Position numbers and translations under genes: made by a program | Assembly: GCA_965603365.1 (NCBI GenBank) | Contig: CBFDCR010000001.1 | Location: 62,001 to 126,000, forward strand | Source of the DNA: JAHELQ01 sp965603365 | GTDB taxonomy: Bacteria; Acidobacteriota; Aminicenantia; UBA2199 | DNA: 64,000 nucleotides | Direction: 5' to 3' | The notes under the pieces: model-generated | What the model saw: only the letters and a program-made list of their open reading frames with translations | Databases searched by the model: none | Told to the model about the DNA's origin: nothing | Shown: positions 56,811 to 64,000 of the stretch, piece by piece | Numbering within the stretch: position 1 is the stretch's first letter | Layout: each line of letters opens with the position of its first letter

Positions 56811-57962
56811 ATGAGGACACATATTGAGCTTAATAAAGCGCATCTGCTGCACAATTTGAAGTTATTCAGGGAAGTGAGCGGCCGGAAATTGATGTTTGTG
56901 GTCAAGGCCAATGCCTATGGCCACGGGCTGGCGCAGGTCATTGCCATGACAAAGGATTGGGAGGGCATCGACTATTATGCGGTGGACTCCTTAGAGGAGG
57001 CCCTGGTAATCCGCAGAGCCGACCCCCAAAAGAAGATCCTGGTGTTGGGCTGGGCCGATGACCGGGAACTGAAAGACCTGGTGTTAAACGGCATCGAGAT
57101 GGTGGTGCCGTCGGCGGACTATCTGAAACGAATCGACGAAATCGCCGGAGAGTGCGGCCTGAAGGCCCGCTGCCAGATGAAGCTGGAGACCGGGACGTTC
57201 CGGCTGGGCATGACCCCCGAAACTCTATTGGATGTCATCCGTCACCGGACTTATGAAAATATTGAGATTACCGGCATCTATTCCCACTTTGCCAATATCG
57301 AAGACACCAGCGACCACGGCTATGCCCGGGAACAGTTAAAACGGTTCAACGCCTTCCTGGACAAAATTGATCACCGCCGCCTGCTCAAACACTTTTCCTG
57401 TTCCGCCTCCACCCTGTTATTTCCCAGGACCTATTTCGATATCGTCCGGGTGGGGATCTCGGCTTACGGCTATTGGCCGTCCAAACAGACCCTTGTCTCC
57501 TACCTGGAAAAGATGAATCACCCGGAACCGGAAAACGGCGACTTTAAACGGAGGAAGATCGAATTGAAACCGGTGTTAAGCTGGCACTCTAAAGTGGCCC
57601 AGGTCAAAGAGGCGGGCCGGGGGACCTATATCAGTTATGGCCTGACCTACCGAACCTTCAGCGATGCTAAAATCATCGTGGTACCGGTGGGTTATTACGA
57701 CGGCTATGACCGCCGGCTCTCCAATACCGCCAATATCATCGTCAAGGGGACAAAGGCACCGCTGCGGGGCCGGGTCTGCATGAACATGTTCATGGCCGAG
57801 GTCACCCACATCGACGGTGTCAGGGAAGGGGACCGGGTCACCCTGTTGGGTGGAGAGAACGGCGAAGTCATCAGCGCCGATGACTTAGGCGAATGGGGCG
57901 GTACCATCAATTATGAAGTCCTGTCCCGGATCGGCCCCCACATTCCCAGGATCGTTAACTAA
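56811..57962 (+). CDS. alr: Alanine racemase
   Basis: 383 residues, normal length. Fold-III PLP enzyme: ELNKAHLLHNLKLFRE near the start, PLP lysine in VVKANAYGHGL (residue about 31), QMKLETGTFRLGM, YSHFANIED, FSCSASTLLF, DIVRVGISAYGYWP, and the C-terminal barrel with YGLTYRT, VGYYDGYDRRLSN and RVCMNMFMAEVTHID. It makes D-alanine for peptidoglycan. Monocistronic, downstream of the 21-bp array. D-amino acids are also made by the E domain of the NRPS at 9.8-14.3 kb but by a different route. Confidence 0.97.
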   Translation: MRTHIELNKAHLLHNLKLFREVSGRKLMFVVKANAYGHGLAQVIAMTKDWEGIDYYAVDSLEEALVIRRADPQKKILVLGWADDRELKDLVLNGIEMVVPSADYLKRIDEIAGECGLKARCQMKLETGTFRLGMTPETLLDVIRHRTYENIEITGIYSHFANIEDTSDHGYAREQLKRFNAFLDKIDHRRLLKHFSCSASTLLFPRTYFDIVRVGISAYGYWPSKQTLVSYLEKMNHPEPENGDFKRRKIELKPVLSWHSKVAQVKEAGRGTYISYGLTYRTFSDAKIIVVPVGYYDGYDRRLSNTANIIVKGTKAPLRGRVCMNMFMAEVTHIDGVREGDRVTLLGGENGEVISADDLGEWGGTINYEVLSRIGPHIPRIVN

Positions 57963-57968
57963 CGGGGT

Positions 57969-57997
57969 ATTGGAATGATGGAATATTGGAATAATGG
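57969..57997. repeat. 29-bp dispersed repeat, copy 1
   Basis: ATTGGAATGATGGAATATTG... The reverse complement occurs at 60240-60268 with one mismatch, so it is an inverted pair 2.3 kb apart. It lies just after alr. Nearby, TCGATTAAGAGAATGGGATGG at 58061-58081 recurs in direct orientation at 60273-60293 with one mismatch. Confidence 0.8.
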
Positions 57998-58142
57998 ACT
58001 AATGGGGAAAATAGATTTTCATTGCAAATTGCAAAACAGCCATGGCAAAATGCAAAATAATCGATTAAGAGAATGGGATGGTTGGGGAAACAGGGAGAAA
58101 ACCTGCCACAGAGTAACAAAGTAGTATTGCACCGTGCAGTTT

Positions 58143-58325
58143 TTAGACACGGGGATAAATATTATCGGTGGTCAGTAATCCCCTGGCTGCATGAAATATG
58201 GCATAGTAGGAACAATTGAGGGATTTACTGAATTTTTTGTTGTTAAAAAGTATTCTGGCATTATCCAATTCGTCATCCGCCTTTTCCAGGCTGTAGATAC
58301 ATCTATCTAAATGGCTAGGCGGCAT
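58143..58325 (-). pseudogene. Truncated HEPN-domain toxin
   Basis: About 60 residues from the ATG at 58325. The sequence YSLEKADDELDNARILFNNKKF, SYYAIFHAARGLLTTD is the first half of a HEPN domain, which normally runs to about 125 residues. The frame stops at IYPRV next to a repeat-like stretch (TGCACCGTGCA, 58132-58142). The catalytic RxxxxxH part, in the missing C-terminal half, is absent. It overlaps the end of the MNT gene by 11 bases, so the pair was once a HEPN-MNT toxin-antitoxin module. Probably inactive. Confidence 0.75.
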
Positions 58326-58647
58326 AGATATCTGTGCCTTCCTGTTCCACATTCATGAGCAGGGGGGATGACTCCCTGTATAAATTAAACTCGCTTTTGG
58401 TTTTCACGATGATCGAGACAAAGATGCCGTACTTCCCGGTCAGGTCCACGATCATGTCCAGTATGGGGTCGTCATATTTTGCTAAATCATGATCGTTCAC
58501 CAGTACCATGATATCGATATCCGATTCCTTATCATAGTCATCCCTGGCATACGAACCAAACAGTATGATTCTATCCAATCTCCGGCCAAAGAGATCCCTT
58601 AGCGTCTCCTTGACTTCGCTTAACAGGTTATCGATCTTCGCTTCCAT
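58315..58647 (-). CDS. MNT-domain nucleotidyltransferase (antitoxin of HEPN/MNT)
   Basis: 110 residues, a minimal nucleotidyltransferase. The motif is IILFGSYARDDYDKESDIDIMVLV, with the GS motif and the D..D pair near residues 32-47. In intact modules MNT adenylylates and silences the HEPN ribonuclease. Here the partner downstream is cut short, so this gene may be a relic. It is otherwise full length. The start is preceded by no strong site. Confidence 0.85.
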   Translation of the reverse strand: MEAKIDNLLSEVKETLRDLFGRRLDRIILFGSYARDDYDKESDIDIMVLVNDHDLAKYDDPILDMIVDLTGKYGIFVSIIVKTKSEFNLYRESSPLLMNVEQEGTDIYAA

Positions 58648-58751
58648 TCTTCAGATTAGCCGGTACTCAATACCTCCGGGATTATTATAAATTTAATGCC
58701 CCCATCGGTCAATTGTTGAAAAAAAAGAAACCCACAACAGCCAAAATACGC

Positions 58752-59177
58752 TTAACTTAAATCTCTAAGTGTTTCCTCTTGGAGTTTATCGACACCCGAT
58801 TCTTTTCTTAACAAATTTATCATATCACCAAAGTCTTCCCGAATTTTAGAATAATTTGGAGTTTCTCCATTTTCGGGGATTCCATATCCCCATAACGCTT
58901 TAACAAAACTTCCCGGATAAAATATCGAATTCTTAACATGGTTATCTCTTATTTTACAAATAAAAGGTTTTATATTCGCATCTTTCTTTGAAGCTTTTTG
59001 CCTAACTTTGTGTAGATCGTCAATCAATTCTGGATATAGTTCAAATTGTTTTTTATACAGCTCAGAATAGAGGGTCATCCTCCTTGATTTTCTTGCTATT
59101 AACCAAACAATAGTACTGCTAATAACAACACCAATAATACCCCCTATCATAGAACTACAAAACTCAGTCGTCAACAT
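58752..59177 (-). CDS. Small membrane-anchored protein of unknown function
   Basis: 141 residues. One TM segment at residues 8-27 (GGIIGVVISSTIVWLIARK), then a cytosolic-looking helical domain (LYSELYKKQFELYPELIDDLHK) with charged and aromatic residues. I recognise no family, but the layout (short TM then helical part) is common among phage- or stress-linked unknowns. Its start has GGAGGC upstream. Flanked by toxin-antitoxin genes. Confidence 0.55.
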   Translation of the reverse strand: MLTTEFCSSMIGGIIGVVISSTIVWLIARKSRRMTLYSELYKKQFELYPELIDDLHKVRQKASKKDANIKPFICKIRDNHVKNSIFYPGSFVKALWGYGIPENGETPNYSKIREDFGDMINLLRKESGVDKLQEETLRDLS

Positions 59178-59344
59178 GGTAGCCTCCTTTATTAACGTGC
59201 CACATTATACCATATTCCCAGGTTTCTGTAAAAGTCGGCCAGAGTGTTCTCCAGCAATTCTAGAAGAGACACGGGACAGGCAAAAAACTGGTTAACAAAA
59301 TAACGCACCGTGCAATTTTCGGGAAGGAAGGGCGGAATAGCTGT

Positions 59345-59373
59345 TTGGGTATCAATGGCTTTTGTGATATAAT
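59345..59373 (+). promoter_or_regulatory. Promoter of the TumA/TumE-like operon (TTGGGT-17-TATAAT)
   Basis: TTGGGT at 59345-59350, 17-base spacer, perfect TATAAT at 59368-59373. The ATG at 59391 has GAGG 6 bases upstream. Confidence 0.65.
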
Positions 59374-59390
59374 GAAAAAAGAGGTTGGTC

Positions 59391-59660
59391 ATGAGTATAC
59401 ATGATATTTTAGCCGACATTCATGCGCTGGAGGAAGAATTACTGGAGTTCGAGCGAAAGTACGGTATCCGCTCCGAGACATTCTATGCGGCGTATGTGAA
59501 TGGAGAGGAGCCTGAGGACGATAACTGGGCATTAGACTTTGGAGAGTGGGGCAGTGTATACCGTACCTGGCTGTCCCGACAGGCGGATTATCGCAACGAA
59601 ATCCAGAAAGTTCAAAGAGACGCCCCCAGTCTCTCCGGATTAGTCCGAAGATCTTTATGA
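59391..59660 (+). CDS. Antitoxin partner of TumE-type toxin
   Basis: 89 residues from the ATG at 59391. Helical start DILADIHALEEELLEFERKYG, then ETFYAAYVNGEEPEDD and DFGEWGSVYRTWLSRQADY, a pattern seen in the short proteins encoded just before DUF6516/TumE toxins (the xxLLxFExKYgxxSexFYxxY... block). The stop overlaps the toxin ATG (ATGA), so translation is coupled. Family call is from context and pattern. Confidence 0.7.
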   Translation: MSIHDILADIHALEEELLEFERKYGIRSETFYAAYVNGEEPEDDNWALDFGEWGSVYRTWLSRQADYRNEIQKVQRDAPSLSGLVRRSL

Positions 59661-60091
59661 CCAACGTTTTACAAACGATTGAAGACTATGAATTGTTTCT
59701 GTATACCCTTCAGGATCAATTTACATCCATAAAGCGATCCACTATAGCCCTGATCCGTAAAGGGTCAAGCCTGGCCCGTGTAAGCGGTGAAATTTTCTTT
59801 GCCAGCGAATTCCGAATTGTGATTCGTGAACGTATTCTGTATCACTGTACACCGATTGTTGTTGATTGGTATGGATATGAAATATGGAAGGGGGATCAAA
59901 AACTATGCCGTTATGATTGCCAACCCCATCCTGATGATCCAGAGCTAAAAATATCCTACCCTCACCACAAACATATCCTGCCCAATCTGAACAGGAATCG
60001 AATTCCGGCCCCTCATATGAGTTTTAACCGGGCAAATATTCCAGGGATCATTCAAGAAGTTGAAGAAATAATAAAAAAAGAAAAAGACTAA
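59657..60091 (+). CDS. TumE-like toxin (DUF6516)
   Basis: 144 residues from the ATG at 59657, which overlaps the antitoxin stop. Characteristic block YGYEIWKGDQKLCRYDCQPH then ISYPHHKHIL (about residues 72-106), with the RYD..PH and PHHKH histidines of the family. In known TumE-TumA pairs the small downstream protein is the toxin. Full length and apparently intact, unlike the HEPN module nearby. A longer frame starting at 59546 is not used. Confidence 0.75.
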   Translation: MTNVLQTIEDYELFLYTLQDQFTSIKRSTIALIRKGSSLARVSGEIFFASEFRIVIRERILYHCTPIVVDWYGYEIWKGDQKLCRYDCQPHPDDPELKISYPHHKHILPNLNRNRIPAPHMSFNRANIPGIIQEVEEIIKKEKD

Positions 60092-60194
60092 AGAATAGCG
60101 GAACAGGCGAAGACAGCGTCCGTAACTCAAGGGGTGAATTAATTTTTATAGGCATAGTCTTGCACCATGCATGGTTCGCATGGTTCGAATGTAG

Positions 60195-60214
60195 GGGGCG
60201 CAGATCTGCGCCCC
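60195..60214. repeat. 20-bp perfect palindrome, core GCAGATCTGC (copy 2)
   Basis: GGGGCGCAGATCTGCGCCCC. Shares its 14-base core with 56263-56282, with G to A and C to T changes that keep the palindrome. The 300-base gap 60092-60391 holds this, the 29-bp repeat copy 2 and a promoter. Confidence 0.85.
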
Positions 60215-60239
60215 ATCCCCATCTATTTTTTACATCTTT

Positions 60240-60268
60240 CCATTATTCCAACATTCCATCATTCCAAT
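60240..60268. repeat. 29-bp dispersed repeat, copy 2 (inverted)
   Basis: Reverse complement of 57969-57997 with one mismatch. Direct-repeat 21-mer follows at 60273-60293. Confidence 0.8.
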
Positions 60269-60325
60269 ATGGTCGGTTAAGAGAATGGGATGGGGGGAAG
60301 AACTTGTGGGTAATTTGATTTTTAC

Positions 60326-60353
60326 TTGACTTTTTGGGGTACTTTCTTATAAT
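60326..60353 (+). promoter_or_regulatory. Promoter of the SPFH-domain gene (TTGACT-16-TATAAT)
   Basis: TTGACT at 60326-60331, 16-base spacer, perfect TATAAT at 60348-60353. Start codon 60392 has AGGAG 8 bases upstream. Strong near-consensus promoter. Confidence 0.75.
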
Positions 60354-60391
60354 TTTACTTTGTGTGTGAATAAAAAAATAGGAGATTAGCA

Positions 60392-61495
60392 ATGGGCATA
60401 TTTGATAAAATCCGTGGGGAATTCATCGATATCATCGAATGGCTGGATTCATCGCACGACACCATGCTCTATCGATTTTCCCGCTACGGCAACGAGATCA
60501 AATACGGGGCAAAGCTCATCGTGCGGGAGTCGCAGGTGGGGGTCTTCGTCAATGAAGGACAGATTGCCGACCTCTTTGAACCCGGCACCTACACCCTGGA
60601 GACCCAGAATTTACCGATATTGACCACCCTGAAGGGCTGGAAATACGGTTTTCAAAGTCCCTTCAAGGCGGAGGTCTATTTTGCCTCCACCAGGAATTTT
60701 ACCGATCAGAAATGGGGTACTAAAAACCCGGTGATGCTGCGGGACCCCGAGTTCGGCCCCATCCGGCTGCGGGCCTTCGGCAACTACGCCCTGCGGGTGG
60801 CAGACCCGGCGACCCTGATCATCCAGGTGGCCGGCACCGACAGCCGCTTTACCACCGAGGAGATCACGGCCCAATTGAGAGACATCATCGTCACCCGCTT
60901 CTCCGACCTGCTGGCGGAGAGCAAGATCCCGGCCATCGACCTGGCGGCCCAGTACGATGAGATGTCTAAGATGATCAAGGATAAGATCCAGCCGGAATTC
61001 GACGAATACGGCCTGGAATTAACCAAGTTTTTGATCGAAAACATCTCCTTCCCGCCGGAGGTGGAAAAGGCCATCGACAAGCGCAGCAGCATGGGCATGA
61101 TCGGCAACTTGAACAACTACATGCAGTATCAATCGGCCAACGCCGTGGAGCAGGCGGCTAAGAATCCCGGCGGCTCGGCCGGTGAAGGCATCGGCCTGGG
61201 CATGGGTTTTGCCATGGCCAACCAGATGGCCAAGAGCTTTAACCAGCAGCAGGGGCAGCCGCCTCAACCGGGGCCGCCGCCGGTGCCGGGCACACTCCAG
61301 ATATACGTGGCAGTGGGCGGTCAGCAGACAGGCCCCTTTGACGAACAGGCATTGAGACAGATGATTGCCCAGGCTAAATTGACCCCCGCTTCCCTGGTCT
61401 GGAAACAGGGCATGGCCCAGTGGGGCAAGGCCTCGGAAGTAGCAGAGGTCGCCAAACTCTTTCCCCAGGGACCGCCGCCGATTCCGGGAAAGTGA
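60392..61495 (+). CDS. SPFH-domain protein with C-terminal GYF_2 module
   Basis: 367 residues, no signal peptide. Residues 20-240 form an SPFH/band-7-like domain of the virion-core/YdjI type: ANEIKYGAKLIVRESQ, VFVNEGQIADLFEPGTYTLETQNLP, AEVYFASTRNFTDQKWGTKNPV, then LRAFGNYALRVADP and TQLRDIIVTRFSD. Next is a Gln/Pro/Gly-rich linker (QQQGQPPQPGPPPVPG) and a GYF_2 domain (YVAVGGQQTGPFDEQALRQMI, WKQGMAQWGKASEV). Such proteins scaffold membrane microdomains or act with a zinc-ribbon partner. The next gene, 40 bases on, is exactly such a partner. Confidence 0.88.
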   Translation: MGIFDKIRGEFIDIIEWLDSSHDTMLYRFSRYGNEIKYGAKLIVRESQVGVFVNEGQIADLFEPGTYTLETQNLPILTTLKGWKYGFQSPFKAEVYFASTRNFTDQKWGTKNPVMLRDPEFGPIRLRAFGNYALRVADPATLIIQVAGTDSRFTTEEITAQLRDIIVTRFSDLLAESKIPAIDLAAQYDEMSKMIKDKIQPEFDEYGLELTKFLIENISFPPEVEKAIDKRSSMGMIGNLNNYMQYQSANAVEQAAKNPGGSAGEGIGLGMGFAMANQMAKSFNQQQGQPPQPGPPPVPGTLQIYVAVGGQQTGPFDEQALRQMIAQAKLTPASLVWKQGMAQWGKASEVAEVAKLFPQGPPPIPGK

Positions 61496-61535
61496 TACAA
61501 AGGCTAAAGTGGTCGAGTGATGGCGTGAGAAAAAA

Positions 61536-62639
61536 ATGGATATAGACGAAAAACATGAGAAGGTCAGTCATGAACTGAATTGTACCGGCTGCGGGGCCAT
61601 TTTGCACTTCGAACCGGGCACCACCAGCCTGAAATGCATCTACTGCGGGGCCGAAAACCCCATTGAACCGACGGATGAAAAAATCGAGGAGATCGATTAC
61701 GAGAAATTCCTGCGGCAGCAATACGACAAAGAGGAAAAGATCGAGGTGGCTTCCGTTAAATGCGATAGCTGCGGGGCCATGGTGACTTTGAAGCCCAACG
61801 TCACCTCCGACCAGTGTCCCTACTGCTCATCCAGTCTGGTGATCAGCGGCGGCAGCACCAGCCTGGTATTGAAGCCCAAATCCCTGGCCCCCTTTAAGAT
61901 CGACCGCCGGACGGCCGGTGACTCCTTTCGACTGTGGATCAAGAAACGCTGGTTTGCCCCCTCCAAACTGAAAAAGGTCACCAGCCACGACCGGATGCAG
62001 GGGATCTATGTCCCCTACTGGACGTATGATGCCGATACCTCCAGCCTCTATACCGGCCAGCGGGGGGATTACTACTATGAGACCCAGACCTACACCACCA
62101 CCGAAAACGGCCGCACCGTGACCAAACAGCGCCAGGTGAGACGCACCCGCTGGACATCCGTCAGCGGCCACGTGTCCGCCAGTTTCGACGATATCCTGGT
62201 GGTGGCCAGCACCTCCTTGCCGGAGACCTATATCCGGCGCCTGACCCCCTGGTATTTAAATGAACTGGTGCCCTACGACGACCGTTTTCTCAGTGGGTTT
62301 CGCAGCGAATCCTACCAGGTGGATGTGGCCGGCGGCTTAGAGGAGGCCAGGAAGGTCATGGATTCGGCGATCAGGGGAAAAGTCAGGCGGGATATCGGCG
62401 GCGATGAACAGCGGATTTTTTCGGTCAGGACCGCCTACAACGATATCACCTTCAAGCATATTCTGCTGCCCGTCTGGATCAGCGCCTATCGCTACAAGGA
62501 CAAGGTGTACCGCCTCTTGATCAACGGCCAGACCGGCGAAGTACAGGGCGAACGGCCCTACAGCGCCATCAAGATCATATTGACCGCCCTGATCGTCATT
62601 GCCCTGATTGTCGCCGCCATCCTGCTTTTCGGAGATTAG
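61536..62639 (+). CDS. Zinc-ribbon membrane protein, partner of the SPFH protein
   Basis: 367 residues. Two zinc-ribbon-like sites: CTGCG then LKCIYCGAENP (about 18-42), and CDSCGAMVTL then DQCPYCSSSLV (about 74-105). A long soluble domain follows (KKVTSHDRMQGIYVPYWTYDADTSS, then a Tyr/Thr-rich strand region). One TM near the C-terminus (IKIILTALIVIALIVAAILLFG). The pairing of an SPFH protein with a zinc-ribbon TFIIB-like protein is seen in several bacteria (YdjI/YdjG-like). Ends overlapping the convergent gene at 62636 by 4 bases. Function unknown. Confidence 0.8.
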   Translation: MDIDEKHEKVSHELNCTGCGAILHFEPGTTSLKCIYCGAENPIEPTDEKIEEIDYEKFLRQQYDKEEKIEVASVKCDSCGAMVTLKPNVTSDQCPYCSSSLVISGGSTSLVLKPKSLAPFKIDRRTAGDSFRLWIKKRWFAPSKLKKVTSHDRMQGIYVPYWTYDADTSSLYTGQRGDYYYETQTYTTTENGRTVTKQRQVRRTRWTSVSGHVSASFDDILVVASTSLPETYIRRLTPWYLNELVPYDDRFLSGFRSESYQVDVAGGLEEARKVMDSAIRGKVRRDIGGDEQRIFSVRTAYNDITFKHILLPVWISAYRYKDKVYRLLINGQTGEVQGERPYSAIKIILTALIVIALIVAAILLFGD

Positions 62640-63340
62640 TCTATATTATACCAATATTTGCTTTCTAATTTCTGCGATTTTTTTATCCCATCTATAAGCC
62701 AGCCTGGAGTAGGAATGATAGGTAAATCTGCTTCCGCATCCTTCCATATATTATTGCCTACCAAATCGCTTAATCTTGAAAAATGAGTATCCGCAACAAG
62801 TCCTATTAAAACGGCTTTTAAATCCATGGGAGGGGTAGGAATTCTTAAAATATTGATTTCTTCTATTTTATTTTCATATGTTCTTTGAATTATTCTTTCA
62901 TCGATAGGGTTAGGCCCTATATGTGTGTGAAAAACAGGATGCGCTGTTTGATTTTCTATGAAATCATAACGAACCACCCCTATAAGATTACATTTTGAGG
63001 GTTGGTTTGGATCTTTAGAGTCTTTTACATGTTTCAAATATGTTACTGTGATATCGGATCTGGTAAAGTAAGGCTCTTTGCCTTTTTCAACTTTTATTTC
63101 CTGATTCGACAATTCGATAAAGATATCCATTTTTTTTCCACTTTTCCGGGGAGAATAAGACCAACCTTTAAGCGAAAGGCATTCAGTATCTTTCAACCTT
63201 AAAACGCTTACTCTTTCATCAAATTTATAATTAATATTAAAGACTTTTGGCTCAAGCTTTGTTGCGAGACCAGCGCATGCTTTATAAAATGCTGACCATA
63301 GTCCCCCATAAGCATTATCTATTTTAGAAATTATCCTCAT
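62636..63340 (-). CDS. Unknown protein (downstream of 63355-63975)
   Basis: 234 residues, no signal or TM. I recognise no family. Strand-rich centre (VSVLRLKDTECLSLKGWSYS; MDIFIELSNQEIKVEKGKE) and a stretch VFHTHIGPNPIDERII. It starts 15 bases after the stop of the gene at 63355-63975, so the two form an operon. A/T-rich compared with its neighbours, which hints at transfer. The function cannot be stated. Confidence 0.6.
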   Translation of the reverse strand: MRIISKIDNAYGGLWSAFYKACAGLATKLEPKVFNINYKFDERVSVLRLKDTECLSLKGWSYSPRKSGKKMDIFIELSNQEIKVEKGKEPYFTRSDITVTYLKHVKDSKDPNQPSKCNLIGVVRYDFIENQTAHPVFHTHIGPNPIDERIIQRTYENKIEEINILRIPTPPMDLKAVLIGLVADTHFSRLSDLVGNNIWKDAEADLPIIPTPGWLIDGIKKSQKLESKYWYNID

Positions 63341-63354
63341 CGATTACCTTCGAG

Positions 63355-63975
63355 TTAGAATCCAAACCAGGGGCCAAGTTCTTCCCATTTGCTATTGGAG
63401 ATTCTCGAATAAATCGCGCCTGCCGGTAGCCACGCGATATTGCCAGTCGAATGTTTTGCACAAACCGGTTTTTTTGTAAGAATACAGTAAAACCCGGCGC
63501 CCTCATGGTCGCCCTCAACACACCGAACTGGCGGGACATTAATATTTATGCCTTTTTGCTTAAGAAGATTTCGAACGGCCACTCCTTCCTCATCATCCCC
63601 TTCAAATTCAGAAATTAACTCATCCAGAGTGTCTTTCCACCAATAAGGTGCTATCTTATTGAAAGGCCCCTTATATTTTGCTTTGCCAAAAACACCTCTT
63701 ACATCTTCATTTCTTTTAAAAAACTCTACATCGATATTGAGGTACGAAGCCGCTGCCGTTTCATTCAATATGACGCCGGGGAATCTAAGCAGCGAATTAT
63801 ATAGCCAATACCCTAACAGTACCGGGAAAAATCGAATACGATGGTCATTATACTTTAAACGGTCTCCCATCAGGCTGAAATACCCGGTTGTATAGTGAAC
63901 AATTTGCGCCTCCGCCCCTTCAGGCGCTTTCATAATCTTTGAAATTACTTCGAGTGGGCTGGAGATCTTTTGCAT
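63355..63975 (-). CDS. Unknown protein, first gene of a two-gene operon
   Basis: 206 residues from the ATG at 63975, with AGAGG 5 bases upstream (a GTG at 63981 overlaps that site). Helical first half (PLEVISKIMKAPEGAEAQIVHY), then GKAKYKGPFNKIAPYWWKDTLDE. The C-terminal part has RCVEGDHEGAGFYCILTKKP then VCAKHSTGNIAWLPAGA; the Cys/His pattern (C..DH...C...CAKH) could bind metal. No family recognised. Confidence 0.6.
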   Translation of the reverse strand: MQKISSPLEVISKIMKAPEGAEAQIVHYTTGYFSLMGDRLKYNDHRIRFFPVLLGYWLYNSLLRFPGVILNETAAASYLNIDVEFFKRNEDVRGVFGKAKYKGPFNKIAPYWWKDTLDELISEFEGDDEEGVAVRNLLKQKGININVPPVRCVEGDHEGAGFYCILTKKPVCAKHSTGNIAWLPAGAIYSRISNSKWEELGPWFGF

Positions 63976-64000
63976 GTTCACCTCTGTAATTTTTTCTTTA

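Noticed and set aside
56352..56852. Overlapping open frames on both strands across the 21-bp array
   Set aside because: Same artefact of the period; all are low in complexity and some run into alr.
58143..58352. HEPN frame starting upstream at 58352
   Set aside because: The ATG at 58325 overlaps the MNT stop in the usual way for these modules; the upstream start adds residues with no family match.
59192..59419. 75-residue minus-strand frame upstream of the antitoxin gene
   Set aside because: Overlaps the TumA promoter and start, has no good ribosome site, and I recognise no family.
1..64000. tRNA, rRNA, transposase, integrase or phage structural genes
   Set aside because: I looked for conserved tRNA arm sequences and for transposase or integrase motifs in the translated frames and found none that I can support.

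Overview
The window is bacterial chromosomal DNA from a Gram-negative organism: it has TatA/TatC, outer-membrane beta-barrel and lipoprotein-like secreted proteins, and classic -35/-10 promoters. The mix of many secreted unknowns, DUF362, DUF6599, SBBP and FecR proteins, 6-bladed beta-propellers and frequent short tandem repeats suggests an uncultured Acidobacteriota/Aminicenantes-like lineage. That placement is inference; no rRNA or marker gene is present. I see no tRNA, rRNA, CRISPR array or insertion sequence.

Layout. 0-3 kb: a cut-off AraC-type regulator and a minus-strand operon of envelope proteins (Tat-exported DUF362, DUF6599-like). 3-14.3 kb: a biosynthetic block on the minus strand, in transcription order a one-module NRPS (starter C, Asn-type A, T, E), a hybrid PAS histidine kinase, then a RiPP cassette (radical SAM maturase, companion radical-SAM-like SPASM protein, secreted 6-bladed propeller, and a 56-residue precursor peptide). 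A 43-bp exact repeat of the kinase 3' end lies beyond the far side of the cassette. 14.3-19 kb: a 42-bp tandem array, DUF1846 and ilvE, a small outer-membrane protein and a GyrI-like secreted protein. 19.2-30.7 kb: an A/T-rich island holding a duplicated two-gene system: a 1,400-residue protein (propeller-like N-terminus plus two P-loop NTPase domains) and a 170-185-residue partner, each copy behind the same ~100-bp promoter block, closed by a pentapeptide-repeat/two-TM channel-like protein. This is the best candidate for an undescribed system, possibly defence or stress signalling. 31-44 kb: housekeeping and transport genes (VKOR, DUF89, metallo-hydrolase, patatin, serC, MinD-like ATPase, NhaC, CstA, cysC, FecR protein). 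44-55.8 kb: secreted proteins, two PilZ proteins, FKBP, RidA, an SBBP propeller, a second propeller-plus-Cys-rich-peptide pair, a mannose-1-phosphate guanylyltransferase and tatC/tatA. 55.8-60.3 kb: a decayed stretch with a DUF6932-like pseudogene, a 21-bp tandem array, palindromes, alr, a truncated HEPN/MNT pair and an intact TumA/TumE-like toxin-antitoxin pair. 60.4-64 kb: an SPFH/GYF protein with a zinc-ribbon partner, then two unknown genes.

How parts fit: the RiPP genes are tightly spaced or overlapping and should be co-expressed. The Tat genes can serve the Tat signal on the DUF362 protein. The two propeller-peptide pairs (3.2-4.5 kb and 52.2-53.5 kb) share gene order and peptide length, which suggests a common theme of secreted propeller plus small Cys peptide.
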